A stretch of DNA of 52,205 nucleotides, taken from assembly GCA_035546855.1 (NCBI GenBank), contig DASZVY010000105.1:1-52205 (forward strand). Direction: 5' to 3'. The notes beneath the pieces are model-generated. The model was not told where the DNA came from and did not search any database. It worked only from the letters and a program-made list of their open reading frames with translations. Shown one piece after another: positions 8,467 through 17,133 of this stretch. The translations under genes and the position numbers were made by a program. Every line of letters begins with the position of its first letter. The stretch's first letter is position 1. The DNA is from Nitrobacter sp035546855 (GTDB taxonomy: Bacteria > Pseudomonadota > Alphaproteobacteria > Rhizobiales > Xanthobacteraceae).

Positions 8467-9627
8467 TCAGTCCAGCGTGCGCCGGAACCGCGTCACCGCG
8501 ATGGTCATCGCCACCGCCATCAGGGCGAGCAGCGCCAAGGCATCGTATTGCATATTTTCCGCGCTCGCACCTTTCAGCATGATGGCGCGGACGATCCGCA
8601 CGTAATGCGTCAGCGGCAGGCACTCGCCCAGGTATTGCGCCCAGACCGGCATGCCGGCGAAGGGGAACATGAAGCCGGACAGCAGGATGCTCGGCAGGAA
8701 GAACATCATCGACATCTGCATCGCCTGGAGCTGGTTCTGCACGATGGTCGAGAACGTATAGCCGATGGAAAGATTGGTGGTGATGAACAGCGTCGAGAGC
8801 AGCGCCAGCAGCATCAGGCTTCCTTCGATGGGGACGCCGAACAGAAGCACGCCGATGCCGATGATGAGCGACGCCTGGATGAATCCGACCAGCACGTAGG
8901 GCACGATCTTGCCGATCATCACCTCGACCGGCGTGATCGGCATCGACAACAGGCTCTCCATCGTGCCGCGCTCGATCTCGCGGGTGACGGACAACGCCGT
9001 GAAGATCAGCATGGTCATGGTCAGGATGGTGCCGACGAGGCCGGGCACGATATTCAGGCGCGAGGAGGCGGCGGGGTTGTAGCGGGCATGCGCACGGATC
9101 TCGAACGGCGGATCGGGCGGGTTGCCGATGAACAGATCATGCGCCAGCGCGGTTTGCACGATCGGGCCGAGCGCGCTCAGCGCGGCGCCGGCGGCCACGG
9201 GATCGGTGGCGTCGGCCGCGACCAGCAGCGCCGGGCGATCGCCGCGCCGGACCCCGCGCTCGAAGCCGCGCGGAATCTCGACGCCGAACAGCACCTTTCC
9301 GGACTTGAGCAGGTCGTCGAAGGTGTCGACGTCGTGCACTTCCCGGGTGAAACGGAAATAGGAGGTATTCTCCAGCGCCTTGAGGATCGAGCGCGCGAGG
9401 TCGCTGTCCTCCTGCATCAGCACCGCGGTGGGAAGGTGGCGGGGGGTGGTATTGATGGCGTAGCCGAACAGCAGAAGCTGCATCACGGGAATCATCACGA
9501 TCATCGCGAAGGAGACCCGGTCGCGCCGCAACTGGATGAACTCCTTCACCAGCATGGCGTAGCTGCGCCGCCAGAATCCGAACGGCCTTTCCGCGTCGGC
9601 CGAAGCGCCCGTGCCGATCAAGCTCAT
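8467..9627 (-). CDS. ABC-2 type efflux permease
   Basis: This encodes 386 residues of the ABC-2 permease family (YhhJ/YbhR type). One membrane helix lies near residue 45 (IVMIPVMQLLLFGYAI), then comes a large periplasmic domain to about residue 180, then five helices. The family signature REIERGTMESLLSMPITPVEVMIGK is present. It pairs with the upstream ATPase, whose stop overlaps this start by 4 bases (ATGA), and with the HlyD-type protein to form an export pump. Only one permease gene is present, so the membrane part would be a homodimer. The substrate is unknown; drugs or fatty-acid-like compounds are guesses. Confidence 0.92.
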   Translation of the reverse strand: MSLIGTGASADAERPFGFWRRSYAMLVKEFIQLRRDRVSFAMIVMIPVMQLLLFGYAINTTPRHLPTAVLMQEDSDLARSILKALENTSYFRFTREVHDVDTFDDLLKSGKVLFGVEIPRGFERGVRRGDRPALLVAADATDPVAAGAALSALGPIVQTALAHDLFIGNPPDPPFEIRAHARYNPAASSRLNIVPGLVGTILTMTMLIFTALSVTREIERGTMESLLSMPITPVEVMIGKIVPYVLVGFIQASLIIGIGVLLFGVPIEGSLMLLALLSTLFITTNLSIGYTFSTIVQNQLQAMQMSMMFFLPSILLSGFMFPFAGMPVWAQYLGECLPLTHYVRIVRAIMLKGASAENMQYDALALLALMAVAMTIAVTRFRRTLD

Positions 9628-10568
9628 TGGAAATTGTCCTTCGAACGGCCCATCAGCTCGATGAACACGTCTTCGAGCGACGGCTCACTTTGCTGCCAGT
9701 GCAGGTCGCCGCGCGCGCGATACGGCGCGATGGTCGCCTCGAGCGCCGCCTTGTCGCGGCCGGACACGTGCAGGCTGGTGCCGAAGGGCGCGGCCATGTC
9801 GATGCCCGGCTTGCCGATCAGCTCCGACGACAGCGCGTTGATGTCGCCGCCCGTGACCGTGTAGGTGGTCAGCGCCGACTTCGCGATCACGTCGTCGACG
9901 GTGCCGTGGGCCAGCAGGTGGCCATAGGCGATGTAGGCGATCTCGTGACAGCGCTCGGCCTCGTCCATGTAGTGAGTGGAAACCAGGACCGTCAGCCCTT
10001 CGGCCGCGAGCGCGTGAATCTCGTTCCAGAATTCGCGCCGCGCCTTGGGGTCGACGCCGGCGGTCGGCTCGTCGAGCAGCAGCAGTTCCGGGTTCGGCAG
10101 CGTGCAGGCGCCGAGCGCGAGCCGTTGCTTCCAGCCGCCGGACAGTTCGCCCGCAAGCTGCCCTTCGCGGCCGTTCAGGCCAAGCCGCTTGATCATGGCG
10201 CGCGCCGCCCCCACGGGATCACGGACGCCGTAGAGCCGCGCCACGAATTCGAGGTTTTCCCGCACCGAGAGGTCCTGGTAGAGGCTGAAGCGCTGGGTCA
10301 TGTAGCCGACCCGGCGCTTGATCTTGTCGGCGTCGCGGCGGATGTCGTAGCCGAGACAAGTGCCCTCGCCGCTGTCCGGCGTCAGCAGCCCGCAGAGCAT
10401 GCGGATGGTCGTGGTCTTGCCCGAACCGTTGGGGCCGAGGAAGCCGTAGATCATGCCGCGCCGCACCTGCATGGAGAGATCGTGCACGACCTCGCGGCCG
10501 TTGAACGACTTCGACAGGCCGGAGACGTCAATTGCGATGTCGGAGCGCTGGGCGTTCGGCTGTGCCAT
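9624..10568 (-). CDS. ABC efflux ATP-binding protein
   Basis: This encodes 314 residues of an ABC-2 exporter ATPase. Walker A is GPNGSGKT (45-52), the signature is LSGGWKQR, and Walker B is LLLLDEPTAGVDP followed by the H-loop VSTHYMDEAERC. A C-terminal extension of about 75 residues ends EPSLEDVFIELMG, as in DrrA/YhhH-type ATPases. GAGGTGG lies before the ATG. The gene starts 9 bases after the HlyD gene and overlaps the permease gene by 4 bases, so the three form one translational unit. Confidence 0.94.
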   Translation of the reverse strand: MAQPNAQRSDIAIDVSGLSKSFNGREVVHDLSMQVRRGMIYGFLGPNGSGKTTTIRMLCGLLTPDSGEGTCLGYDIRRDADKIKRRVGYMTQRFSLYQDLSVRENLEFVARLYGVRDPVGAARAMIKRLGLNGREGQLAGELSGGWKQRLALGACTLPNPELLLLDEPTAGVDPKARREFWNEIHALAAEGLTVLVSTHYMDEAERCHEIAYIAYGHLLAHGTVDDVIAKSALTTYTVTGGDINALSSELIGKPGIDMAAPFGTSLHVSGRDKAALEATIAPYRARGDLHWQQSEPSLEDVFIELMGRSKDNFQ

Positions 10569-10577
10569 CGGGCCACC

Positions 10578-11354
10578 TCACGACCGGGGCGCGGCGTCGA
10601 GCTGCACGGTGATCGGTTGCCCCACCCGAAGGCTGTCCGGCTTGTTGGGCCGCGCCTGGATCAGGTACACCAGCTTGTTGCGCTCCTCGAGGCTGTAGAT
10701 CACCGGCGGCGTGTATTCGGCCTGCGTCGCGATGAAATAGATTTTCGCGGTAAGGTCGGACGCGCAGTTGTCGCAGGTGACGCGGACATCCTGCCCGATC
10801 TTCAGCTTCGGCAGCTCGGGCTCCGGCACGAAGAACCTGATCTTCATGTTGCCCGGCGGCATGATCGACAGCACCGGACGCTGCGCCGGCACCATTTCGC
10901 CTTCCCGGAAATAGATCTGCTGGATGGTTCCGGCGACCGGCGCGAAACCCTCGCGGCGCGCCAGCCGCGTCTCCGACGTCTTGACCCGCGCTTCGGCGAC
11001 CCGCAGCGTCGATACCGCAGAGTCCAGATTGGCCTGCGTGCCCGAGCCCGTCCGGCTCAGCGCCGCAGCGCGGTCATAGGTCTGGCGGGCATTCGCCAGC
11101 GTGGCCTTGTTCTGGTTGAGATCGGCCTGCTGCAAATCATCGTCCACCGAATAGAGCAGCTCGCCCACCTTGACCTCGTCGCCTTCGCGCACGTTCAGCC
11201 TGGTGACGCGGCCGGCCTCGTCGGGACTGACGAAGATCATGTCGGCCTCGACCCAGCCCTGATAGCCCGGCGGCGCCTTCCGGCCGCAGCCGGCGACAAG
11301 GGCAGCCAGCGCGAGCGCGGCGCCAGCGCGCATGACGGCCCGTGGCAAGGTCAT
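10578..11354 (-). CDS. HlyD-family efflux adaptor lipoprotein
   Basis: This encodes 258 residues of a membrane fusion (adaptor) protein. The N-terminus is a lipoprotein signal with lipobox LVAGC (19-23). Next come a biotinyl-lipoyl-like half (VTRLNVREGDEVKVGELLYSV), a coiled-coil hairpin (QADLNQNKATLANARQTYDRAAAL and following) and a beta-barrel portion. It would link the ABC pump to an outer-membrane channel, though no TolC gene is nearby. The ATG overlaps the TetR stop as ATGA, so the two are translationally coupled. A second in-frame ATG seven codons in is an alternative start. Confidence 0.92.
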   Translation of the reverse strand: MTLPRAVMRAGAALALAALVAGCGRKAPPGYQGWVEADMIFVSPDEAGRVTRLNVREGDEVKVGELLYSVDDDLQQADLNQNKATLANARQTYDRAAALSRTGSGTQANLDSAVSTLRVAEARVKTSETRLARREGFAPVAGTIQQIYFREGEMVPAQRPVLSIMPPGNMKIRFFVPEPELPKLKIGQDVRVTCDNCASDLTAKIYFIATQAEYTPPVIYSLEERNKLVYLIQARPNKPDSLRVGQPITVQLDAAPRS

Positions 11355-12082
11355 GGCGCCCTCCGTTCGCCAAAGATCAGATCCAGATGGGCCCTCAGCA
11401 TCGCCGTCGCGTCGAGCGGCGCATGCCGCCCGAACAGACCCTGCCAGATCACGGCCACCATCGCCGGCGCCACCACGATCTGCGGGAAGTCCGCCAGCGC
11501 CCCGTTCGCGATTTCGCCGCGCGCGATGCCGTGGCGGATCAGTCCGCGCATTCCGGCCATGCCGCGCGAGACCACCTCGCGATAGTAGAAATCGGCCAGC
11601 GACGGAAACCGGGCGCCCTCCGCCATCACCAGACGGAGAATGTCGCCACGCCGCGTCTGCACGACTTCCTGCGCAAACAGCTCGGCGAACCGCTCGAGCA
11701 CGTCGCGCGCCGGGGCGCCGGCCGCAGGCACGGCTGTCAACCGGTCGATCAGCGGCACCAGCGCGGTCCGCACCAGTTCCTGGAACAGGGCCTCCTTGTC
11801 CTTGAAGTGCAGATAGATGGTGCCCTTGGCCACGCCCGCCCGCTTCGCCACGTCGTCGAGACGCGTGGCGGCAAAGCCCCGCGCGGTGAACTCGTCGAGG
11901 GCCGCCGCGACGATGGCCGCGCGCCGCGCGGCGGCACGCGCCGCGCGGTTCGACGGCTTCGCGGTCCCGCCGCCCTGTGCGGACGCGAAACCGCCGGCCT
12001 TGCCTGCCGCGGGCCGGCTGTGGGCCGGCGCCGCTGCGGCCCCGGTCGTCGGCTTCCGTTGCCGGGATTTTTGCGTTTTCAT
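11351..12082 (-). CDS. TetR-family regulator of the ABC efflux operon
   Basis: This encodes 243 residues. A low-complexity basic and Ala-rich N-terminal tail of about 50 residues precedes a standard TetR DNA-binding domain (IVAAALDEFTARGFAATRLD, then VAKRAGVAKGTIYLHFKDKE). The C-terminal ligand domain resembles those of efflux repressors. It is the first gene of its operon and lies just downstream of a near-perfect palindrome that should be its own operator, so autorepression lifted by a pump substrate is the simplest model. The long tail is atypical; a later start within it cannot be excluded, but no better ribosome site is visible. Confidence 0.92.
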   Translation of the reverse strand: MKTQKSRQRKPTTGAAAAPAHSRPAAGKAGGFASAQGGGTAKPSNRAARAAARRAAIVAAALDEFTARGFAATRLDDVAKRAGVAKGTIYLHFKDKEALFQELVRTALVPLIDRLTAVPAAGAPARDVLERFAELFAQEVVQTRRGDILRLVMAEGARFPSLADFYYREVVSRGMAGMRGLIRHGIARGEIANGALADFPQIVVAPAMVAVIWQGLFGRHAPLDATAMLRAHLDLIFGERRAP

Positions 12083-12091
12083 GGAACGAAC

Positions 12092-12111
12092 ATGACTGAC
12101 TGGTCAGTCAT
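12092..12111. promoter_or_regulatory. TetR operator palindrome
   Basis: ATGACTGACTGGTCAGTCAT is a 20-base palindrome broken only at the two central bases, centred about 20 bases before the TetR start. TGACTGACnnGTCAGTCA cores are typical of AcrR/TetR efflux repressor sites. On the minus strand a TTGAAT hexamer (12117-12112) lies just upstream and a weak CATGTT (12094-12089) downstream with 17 bases between, so the operator would cover the promoter spacer. Confidence 0.8.
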
Positions 12112-12197
12112 ATTCAAGAGGAATGTTCGTCTGGGTGGCCGTCCGGCTCATCGTTTTGTCGAACAAGGGAATTTCGAAAAGCGCCGGCGCGCGGCCA

Positions 12198-13802
12198 TCA
12201 CCCGCGCTGCACCGCCGCCAGCGCCTGCGGGGTATCGATATCGATAAACGCGCCCTGCCCCTCGACGGCAACTTCCGTCACGGCCTCGCCATGCCGTTCG
12301 ATCAGATGCCGCGCGCCGATGTCGCCATCCAGCGACATCAATTCGCTAAAGAAGCGTCGTGACCACAATACAGGATTACCGCGCCGCCCGTCGCTGACAG
12401 GGACCGCAATCAGCATGCCGCGATCGGGAGCAAAGGCGCCGATCAAGCGATCGATCAGGCCCGCATCGATCAACGGCATGTCGCCGAGGCAGATCACCGC
12501 GCCGTTGGCCTGCTTCGGCACCGCACCGATGCCGGCCTTCACCGAACTGGCAAGTCCCGAGGGGAAATCCGAATTGTGCACGAACGTGACATTCAAGCCC
12601 CTCAGCGCACGCTCGACCTCCGCGGCCTGATGACCGGTCACGACCGTCACGCTCGACGCCTTCGAAGCCAGCACCTGCTCGGCGACGATGCGGACGAGCG
12701 GTTTGCCGCGCAATTCCGCCAGCAGCTTGTTGGGCCCGCCCATGCGGGTGGAACGCCCGGCCGCGAGAATGACGGCAGCGATGTTGCGGTTGCCGTCGAT
12801 CTCGCTGGGGACGCGCGGCTGCGGCCGCGTCACGATTTCCATCAGGAGTCCGCCGACGCCCATGCCGGTCAGATCACGGCGCTCGACCTTGAGGCCGGCG
12901 AGAAGCCGCATCAGCACCCAGTCGAATCCGTTTTCGACCGGCGAGCGCGCACAGCCCGGCGCGCCCAGCAACGGTATGCCACGCACGTTGCCGATCAGAA
13001 GCAGATTGCCGGGATCGACCGGCATGCCGAAATGCTCGACAGTGCCGCCCACCTGTTCAAGCGCCGCCGGAATCACGTCGCGGCGATCGGCGATCGCCGA
13101 CGCGCCGAACACGATCACCAGTTCGGCGCCGAGATCGAGCATTTCCGCGACGGCTTTCGACAATGCGGCTTGGTCGTGCGGCACGCGGCGCTCGGCAATG
13201 ATGGTCGCGCCTGCCGGCGCGAGGCGCTCGGCGGTCACCCGCAAGGTCTTGTCGATCACCTTGGGCGCCAGGCCCGGCAGCATCGTCGACACGACGCCGA
13301 CGCGCTTGATGGTGTAGGGCGCGATCCGCAGCGTGCCGCGATGCGCGGCGGCGACAGCGGCATCGCGCAGCTTGCCTTCGACGCCGAAGGGAATGAGCTT
13401 GACGGTGGCGATCATCTCGCCTTCGACCACGGGCTTGTAGGCGGCGAGCGTCGCCAGCGTGATCGCCTCATCCACATTGTTGATGCGATCGACCGTGGGC
13501 CGGTCAATGACCAGAACGCCCGCCCGCGCCGCAAACAGATTGGCCCGTCCCGTAAAGGCCCGCTCGACCGTGACGCCGTCGCCGGCGATGGCGCCGGCGA
13601 TATCCGCCGCGGCCACATCCTCGGAGACATCGCCCTCGTCGAGACGGACGACGACGATTTCCTTCACACCGGCCTTGTCCAGCGCGGCGGCCTCCGCAGG
13701 ACCTATCGTCGTCCCCTTTTTCAAAACCAGCGAACCCTGCCGCAAGGTGTGAACGGTGACTCCCCCGATGGCCTCGGCGGGGCTGGCAGGTCCGAATTTC
13801 AT
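12198..13802 (-). CDS. Molybdopterin-binding domain fused to MobA/MocA-like nucleotidyltransferase
   Basis: This encodes 534 residues in two modules. Roughly the first 330 residues are a MoeA/MogA-like molybdopterin-binding region (EVIVVRLDEGDVSEDVAA, VVSTMLPGLAPKVIDKTLRV, LVIVFGASAIADRRDVIPAAL). The C-terminal 200 are an NTP transferase of the MocA type with LAAGRSTRMGGPNKLL, the nucleotide-binding loop. In this setting it would attach CMP to molybdopterin for the molybdenum hydroxylase. The ATG overlaps the upstream XdhC-type stop by 4 bases. It is the last gene of the cox-type operon. The domain calls are firm; the exact reaction is inferred from context. Confidence 0.88.
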   Translation of the reverse strand: MKFGPASPAEAIGGVTVHTLRQGSLVLKKGTTIGPAEAAALDKAGVKEIVVVRLDEGDVSEDVAAADIAGAIAGDGVTVERAFTGRANLFAARAGVLVIDRPTVDRINNVDEAITLATLAAYKPVVEGEMIATVKLIPFGVEGKLRDAAVAAAHRGTLRIAPYTIKRVGVVSTMLPGLAPKVIDKTLRVTAERLAPAGATIIAERRVPHDQAALSKAVAEMLDLGAELVIVFGASAIADRRDVIPAALEQVGGTVEHFGMPVDPGNLLLIGNVRGIPLLGAPGCARSPVENGFDWVLMRLLAGLKVERRDLTGMGVGGLLMEIVTRPQPRVPSEIDGNRNIAAVILAAGRSTRMGGPNKLLAELRGKPLVRIVAEQVLASKASSVTVVTGHQAAEVERALRGLNVTFVHNSDFPSGLASSVKAGIGAVPKQANGAVICLGDMPLIDAGLIDRLIGAFAPDRGMLIAVPVSDGRRGNPVLWSRRFFSELMSLDGDIGARHLIERHGEAVTEVAVEGQGAFIDIDTPQALAAVQRG

Positions 13803-14491
13803 GCCGCGCGCTCTTTGGGCAAACGCAGCGCCGCCGTAATCTCCGCCATGATCGCAACCGCAATTTCGGCGGGCGAGACCGCTCCGATGTTCAGGCCGAT
13901 CGGCGCGTGGATGCGGGCAAACTGGGCGTCGGAAATACCCTGCGCCTTGAGCCGCTCACCGCGCTTGGCGTGGGTCTTTCGCGACCCCAGCGCGCCGATA
14001 TAGAAACAGTCGCGCGCGAACGCATGCAAGAGCGCGGGATCGTCGACCTTGGGATCGTGCGTCACCGCAACGAACGCCGTGTAATGGTCGACGTTGAGCG
14101 GCGGCAACGCCACATCGGGCCACTCCGCGATCACATTGACGCCCGGAAACCGCTCCGGACTCGCAAACGCGGTGCGGGGATCGACGACGGTCACGTCATA
14201 GCCTAGCGAGCGCGCGAGCGGCGCCAGAGCCTGGCTGATATGAACCGCCCCGATGATCACCAGCTTCGCCGTGGGCGCATAGACGTTCAAAAACAGCTTG
14301 CGGCCATCGACCTCGATCATGCCGCTCTTGCCCATGCGCAGATGCTTGCCGAGTTCGGCGCTGAGTGGGTCGGTGGCAATATCTGCGGCCTTGACGATGC
14401 GCTGCTCGCCGCTGCCGACGTCGGTGACGACGATCACCGGCCGCCGCGCGGCACGCTCGGTATTGACCTCTGCGAGCGTTGCGAGCTTCAC
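13799..14491 (-). CDS. XdhC-family protein, Rossmann part
   Basis: This encodes 230 residues with the XdhC C-terminal Rossmann fold: LVIIGAVHISQALAPLARSL (cofactor-binding loop), VTVVDPRTAFASPERFPG, FVAVTHDPKVDDPALL and YIGALGSRKTHAKR. XdhC proteins bind molybdenum cofactor and help insert its sulfurated form into xanthine-dehydrogenase-type enzymes. A GTG start is chosen because it lies 2 bases after the stop of the separate XdhC N-terminal gene, with AAGG upstream; the ATG further up lies inside that gene. Here the usual single XdhC chain is split over two adjacent genes. Confidence 0.85.
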   Translation of the reverse strand: MKLATLAEVNTERAARRPVIVVTDVGSGEQRIVKAADIATDPLSAELGKHLRMGKSGMIEVDGRKLFLNVYAPTAKLVIIGAVHISQALAPLARSLGYDVTVVDPRTAFASPERFPGVNVIAEWPDVALPPLNVDHYTAFVAVTHDPKVDDPALLHAFARDCFYIGALGSRKTHAKRGERLKAQGISDAQFARIHAPIGLNIGAVSPAEIAVAIMAEITAALRLPKERAA

Positions 14492-14493
14492 CG

Positions 14494-14817
14494 TTAACCG
14501 ACCTTCTCGACGAAGACGCGGATGGTCCCGCCACAGGAGAGCCCGACATTCCAAGCGGTCTCGTCAGCGACGCCGAATTCCAGCATCTTGGGCTGGCCGC
14601 TGGAGATCACGTCGAGCGCCTCCGTGACGACGGCACCCTCGACGCAGCCGCCGGACACCGAGCCGAGGAATGTACCGTCATCGTTGATCACGAGATTGGA
14701 GCCCGCCGGACGCGGCGCCGATCCCCAGGTCTCGACGACGGTGGCCAGCGCGACACCATGGCCGGCCTTCTGCCAGTCCTCGGCGGCTTTCAGAATGTCT
14801 TCATCACGGTCGAGCAT
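14494..14817 (-). CDS. XdhC/CoxI N-terminal domain protein
   Basis: This encodes 107 residues equal to the XdhC_CoxI domain alone: VALATVVETWGSAPRPAGS, the conserved Cys/Gly segment GSVSGGCVEGAVV and GLSCGGTIRVFVE. The cysteines in SGGCVEG and LSCGG are the family's conserved ones. It is followed almost directly by the Rossmann part in a separate frame, and the two probably act as one XdhC. The upstream gene is the VWA (coxE) gene, 13 bases away. Confidence 0.88.
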   Translation of the reverse strand: MLDRDEDILKAAEDWQKAGHGVALATVVETWGSAPRPAGSNLVINDDGTFLGSVSGGCVEGAVVTEALDVISSGQPKMLEFGVADETAWNVGLSCGGTIRVFVEKVG

Positions 14818-14830
14818 GACGATGTCTCCT

Positions 14831-16033
14831 TCAAGCTGCCGGGCGGACGGGATCGCGGCGATGCGGCATCGGCGCCGATGACAATGCGGCGATGAGCCCC
14901 TTCATAGAAGACAAATTATGCACCGGACGGAATTCGTCAACGTGCGGCAGCATCATTTTGATGCCCTGCGCCTTTGGCTCAAAGCCATCGTAGCGCAGCA
15001 GCGGGTTCAGCCAGATCAGCCGGCGGCAGGAGCGGTGCAGCCGATCCATCTCGAAAGCCAGCTTCGCGTCGGCCTCGCGCTCCAGCCCGTCGGAAATCAG
15101 CAGCACGACGGCGCCCTGCCCGAGCACGCGACGTCCCCAGAGCTTGTTGAAGTTGTGCAGCGAGGTCGCGATTCTGGTCCCGCCCGCCCAATCCTCGGCC
15201 GCCGACGAACAGGCGGCCAGCGCCTCGTCGGGATCACGCGCCCGAAGCGCACGGGTGACATTGGTGAGCCGCGTGCCGAACAGGAAGACGGAGACCCGCT
15301 TGCGCGCGTCGGTAATGGCATGAAGGAAATGCAGGAACAGCCGGGTGTATTCGCTCATCGAACCGGAGATATCGAGCAACGCCACGATCGGCGCCGGCTT
15401 ATCGATCAGCCCGAGGCGGCGGATATCAACGATCTCGCCGCCGGTCCGCAGACTCCCGCGCAGGGTTCGGCGCAGGTCGAGCCGATGACCGCGATGATCG
15501 GGCTGGGTGCGGCGGGTGCGCAGTTCGGCCTGCGGCAGCTTCATCTGCGCGATCGCCTGCGTCACCTCGGCGATTTCGGCCGCGCTCATCTGCGCAAAGT
15601 CCTTTTTCTGCAGCACCTCGCGATCGGACACCGACAGGCGGATGTCCTGCTCCTCCGGAGCTTCGCTCTCGCGTGTCGTCAGCGGCTGTGACAACGCCTC
15701 GCTGACGCGGCGGGACGCGGGTGGCGGCGGCTTTTTGGCCTGATCCGGCAGCGGTACCGAGTCGAGCATGTTCTTCCATTCTTCCGCAACGCGGAAAAAC
15801 AGATCGAACGCCTGCGCGAAAATCAGCGCGTGTTCGTGGCGCTTGACGAAGATCGCCTCGAGCGTCGTGAAGACGTCCGCGCGATTGCCGATGTCGATGA
15901 CGCGCAGCGCATTCAGGGCATCGATCACGGCGCCGGGCCCAACCGGAAGTCCGGCGGCGCGCAGCGCGCGCGCAAAGCCGACGACATTGTCTGCCATCTG
16001 GCCGGTCGGCGGATTGAGATGATCGATGGCCAT
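14831..16033 (-). CDS. coxE: CoxE-like VWA-domain protein
   Basis: This encodes 400 residues of the CoxE/VWA family. The C-terminal half holds a von Willebrand A domain with the metal-site motif LLDISGSMSEYTRLF (DxSxS), followed by VFLFGTRLTNVTRAL and LLISDGLER. In carboxydotrophs CoxE works with the AAA+ protein CoxD to mature the copper-sulfido-molybdenum site of CO dehydrogenase. The ATG giving MAIDHLN was chosen; the longer ORF would extend into an extragenic repeat. GAGG lies 12 bases before the ATG. Pairing with the MoxR gene upstream supports the call, although a repeat is inserted between them. Confidence 0.88.
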   Translation of the reverse strand: MAIDHLNPPTGQMADNVVGFARALRAAGLPVGPGAVIDALNALRVIDIGNRADVFTTLEAIFVKRHEHALIFAQAFDLFFRVAEEWKNMLDSVPLPDQAKKPPPPASRRVSEALSQPLTTRESEAPEEQDIRLSVSDREVLQKKDFAQMSAAEIAEVTQAIAQMKLPQAELRTRRTQPDHRGHRLDLRRTLRGSLRTGGEIVDIRRLGLIDKPAPIVALLDISGSMSEYTRLFLHFLHAITDARKRVSVFLFGTRLTNVTRALRARDPDEALAACSSAAEDWAGGTRIATSLHNFNKLWGRRVLGQGAVVLLISDGLEREADAKLAFEMDRLHRSCRRLIWLNPLLRYDGFEPKAQGIKMMLPHVDEFRPVHNLSSMKGLIAALSSAPMPHRRDPVRPAA

Positions 16034-16054
16034 CGTATAGCGTAACCTCGTCAC

Positions 16055-16188
16055 TGTCATTCCCGGCGCCGAGGTGGCGGACGCCTCGCGTTCGCCGACA
16101 GTGCGAACCGCAGATGCGCAATTGCGCATCGGGGAATCCGGAGATTCGCGAGATTCCGGGCTCACGCTTCGCGTGGCCTGGAATGACA
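16055..16188. repeat. Extragenic repeat with CGTCATTCC-type ends
   Basis: An element bounded by TGTCATTCCCGGC on the left and CCTGGAATGACA on the right (inverted ends). It holds a perfect 18-base palindrome GATGCGCAATTGCGCATC (16113-16130) and the inverted GGAATCTCGCGAATCTCC stretch. It lies between coxD and coxE inside the operon and ends 3 bases before the coxD stop. Confidence 0.75.
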
Positions 16189-16190
16189 TC

Positions 16191-17099
16191 CTAATCGCTG
16201 GTCGCTTCTTTCAGAACCTTCTGCAAACCGTCGCCCTGCATGCGGCCGATGTCGTCCTGATACTTCAGAAGCGCGCCCAGCGTGTCACCGACAACCTGCG
16301 GCGTCAGCGAGCGCGCGTCGAGTTCGGTCAGCGCCGTCGCCCAGTCGATAGTCTCGGCGACGCCCGGATTCTTGTAGAAATCCTGGTTACGCAGCGCCTG
16401 CACGAAATTGACCACCTGCTGGGAGAGTTTTGCGGAAATGCCGGGCACGCGCGACTTGACGATCGCGAGTTCGCGCTCGGCGGAGGGATAGTCGACCCAG
16501 TGATAGAGGCAACGGCGCTTCAGCGCGTCATGAATTTCGCGGGTGCGGTTCGAGGTCACGATCACGATCGGCGGCGCCGGCGCCTTGACGGTGCCAAGCT
16601 CGGGAATCGTCACCTGGAAGTCGCTGAGAATTTCGAGCAGATAGGCTTCAAACGCTTCGTCGGCGCGGTCGAGCTCGTCGATCAGCAAGACTGGCGGCCC
16701 CGCCACGTCGGGCTCGAGCGCCCGCAGCAACGGCCGCTTGATCAGGAATTTCTCTGCGAAGATATCGCTCGACAACTGATCGCGGTCGGCGTCGCCGGCC
16801 GCCTCGGCAAGCCGGATCGCGATCATCTGTGCCGAGCTGTTCCACTCATAGACCGCGGACGCAACGTCGAGGCCTTCGTAACACTGCAGCCGGATCAGTT
16901 GGCGCCCGAGCGCGGCCGACAGCACCTTGGCGATCTCGGTCTTGCCGACTCCCGCCTCGCCTTCGAGAAACAGGGGTCGTCCCATGCGCAACGAGAGAAA
17001 CACAACGGTTGCGAGCGACCGCTCCGCGAGATAGCCGCGCTTGGTCAAAAGATCGAGCGTCGCGTCGACCGAGGTGGGCAGTGCCGATGCTGCGTTCAT
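16191..17099 (-). CDS. coxD: MoxR-family AAA+ ATPase (CoxD-like)
   Basis: This encodes 302 residues of a MoxR AAA+ ATPase: Walker A GEAGVGKTE (47-55), Walker B VLLIDELDRAD, sensor 1 IVIVTSNRTREIHDALKRRC and the arginine finger region. CoxD-type ATPases remodel the apo-enzyme while its metal site is built. The ATG giving MNAASALP has AGG 7 bases upstream and is chosen over a start 57 bases further up. It lies 34 bases after the FAD subunit gene and before coxE, the usual order in cox clusters, except that the large subunit is missing. Confidence 0.9.
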   Translation of the reverse strand: MNAASALPTSVDATLDLLTKRGYLAERSLATVVFLSLRMGRPLFLEGEAGVGKTEIAKVLSAALGRQLIRLQCYEGLDVASAVYEWNSSAQMIAIRLAEAAGDADRDQLSSDIFAEKFLIKRPLLRALEPDVAGPPVLLIDELDRADEAFEAYLLEILSDFQVTIPELGTVKAPAPPIVIVTSNRTREIHDALKRRCLYHWVDYPSAERELAIVKSRVPGISAKLSQQVVNFVQALRNQDFYKNPGVAETIDWATALTELDARSLTPQVVGDTLGALLKYQDDIGRMQGDGLQKVLKEATSD

Positions 17100-17133
17100 C
17101 GCGAAACCTGACCGGATGCCGACATCCGCACCA

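Noticed and set aside
9627..11585. Long plus-strand ORF opposite the ABC and HlyD genes
   Set aside because: It is a high-GC shadow of well-supported minus-strand genes and has no recognisable domain.
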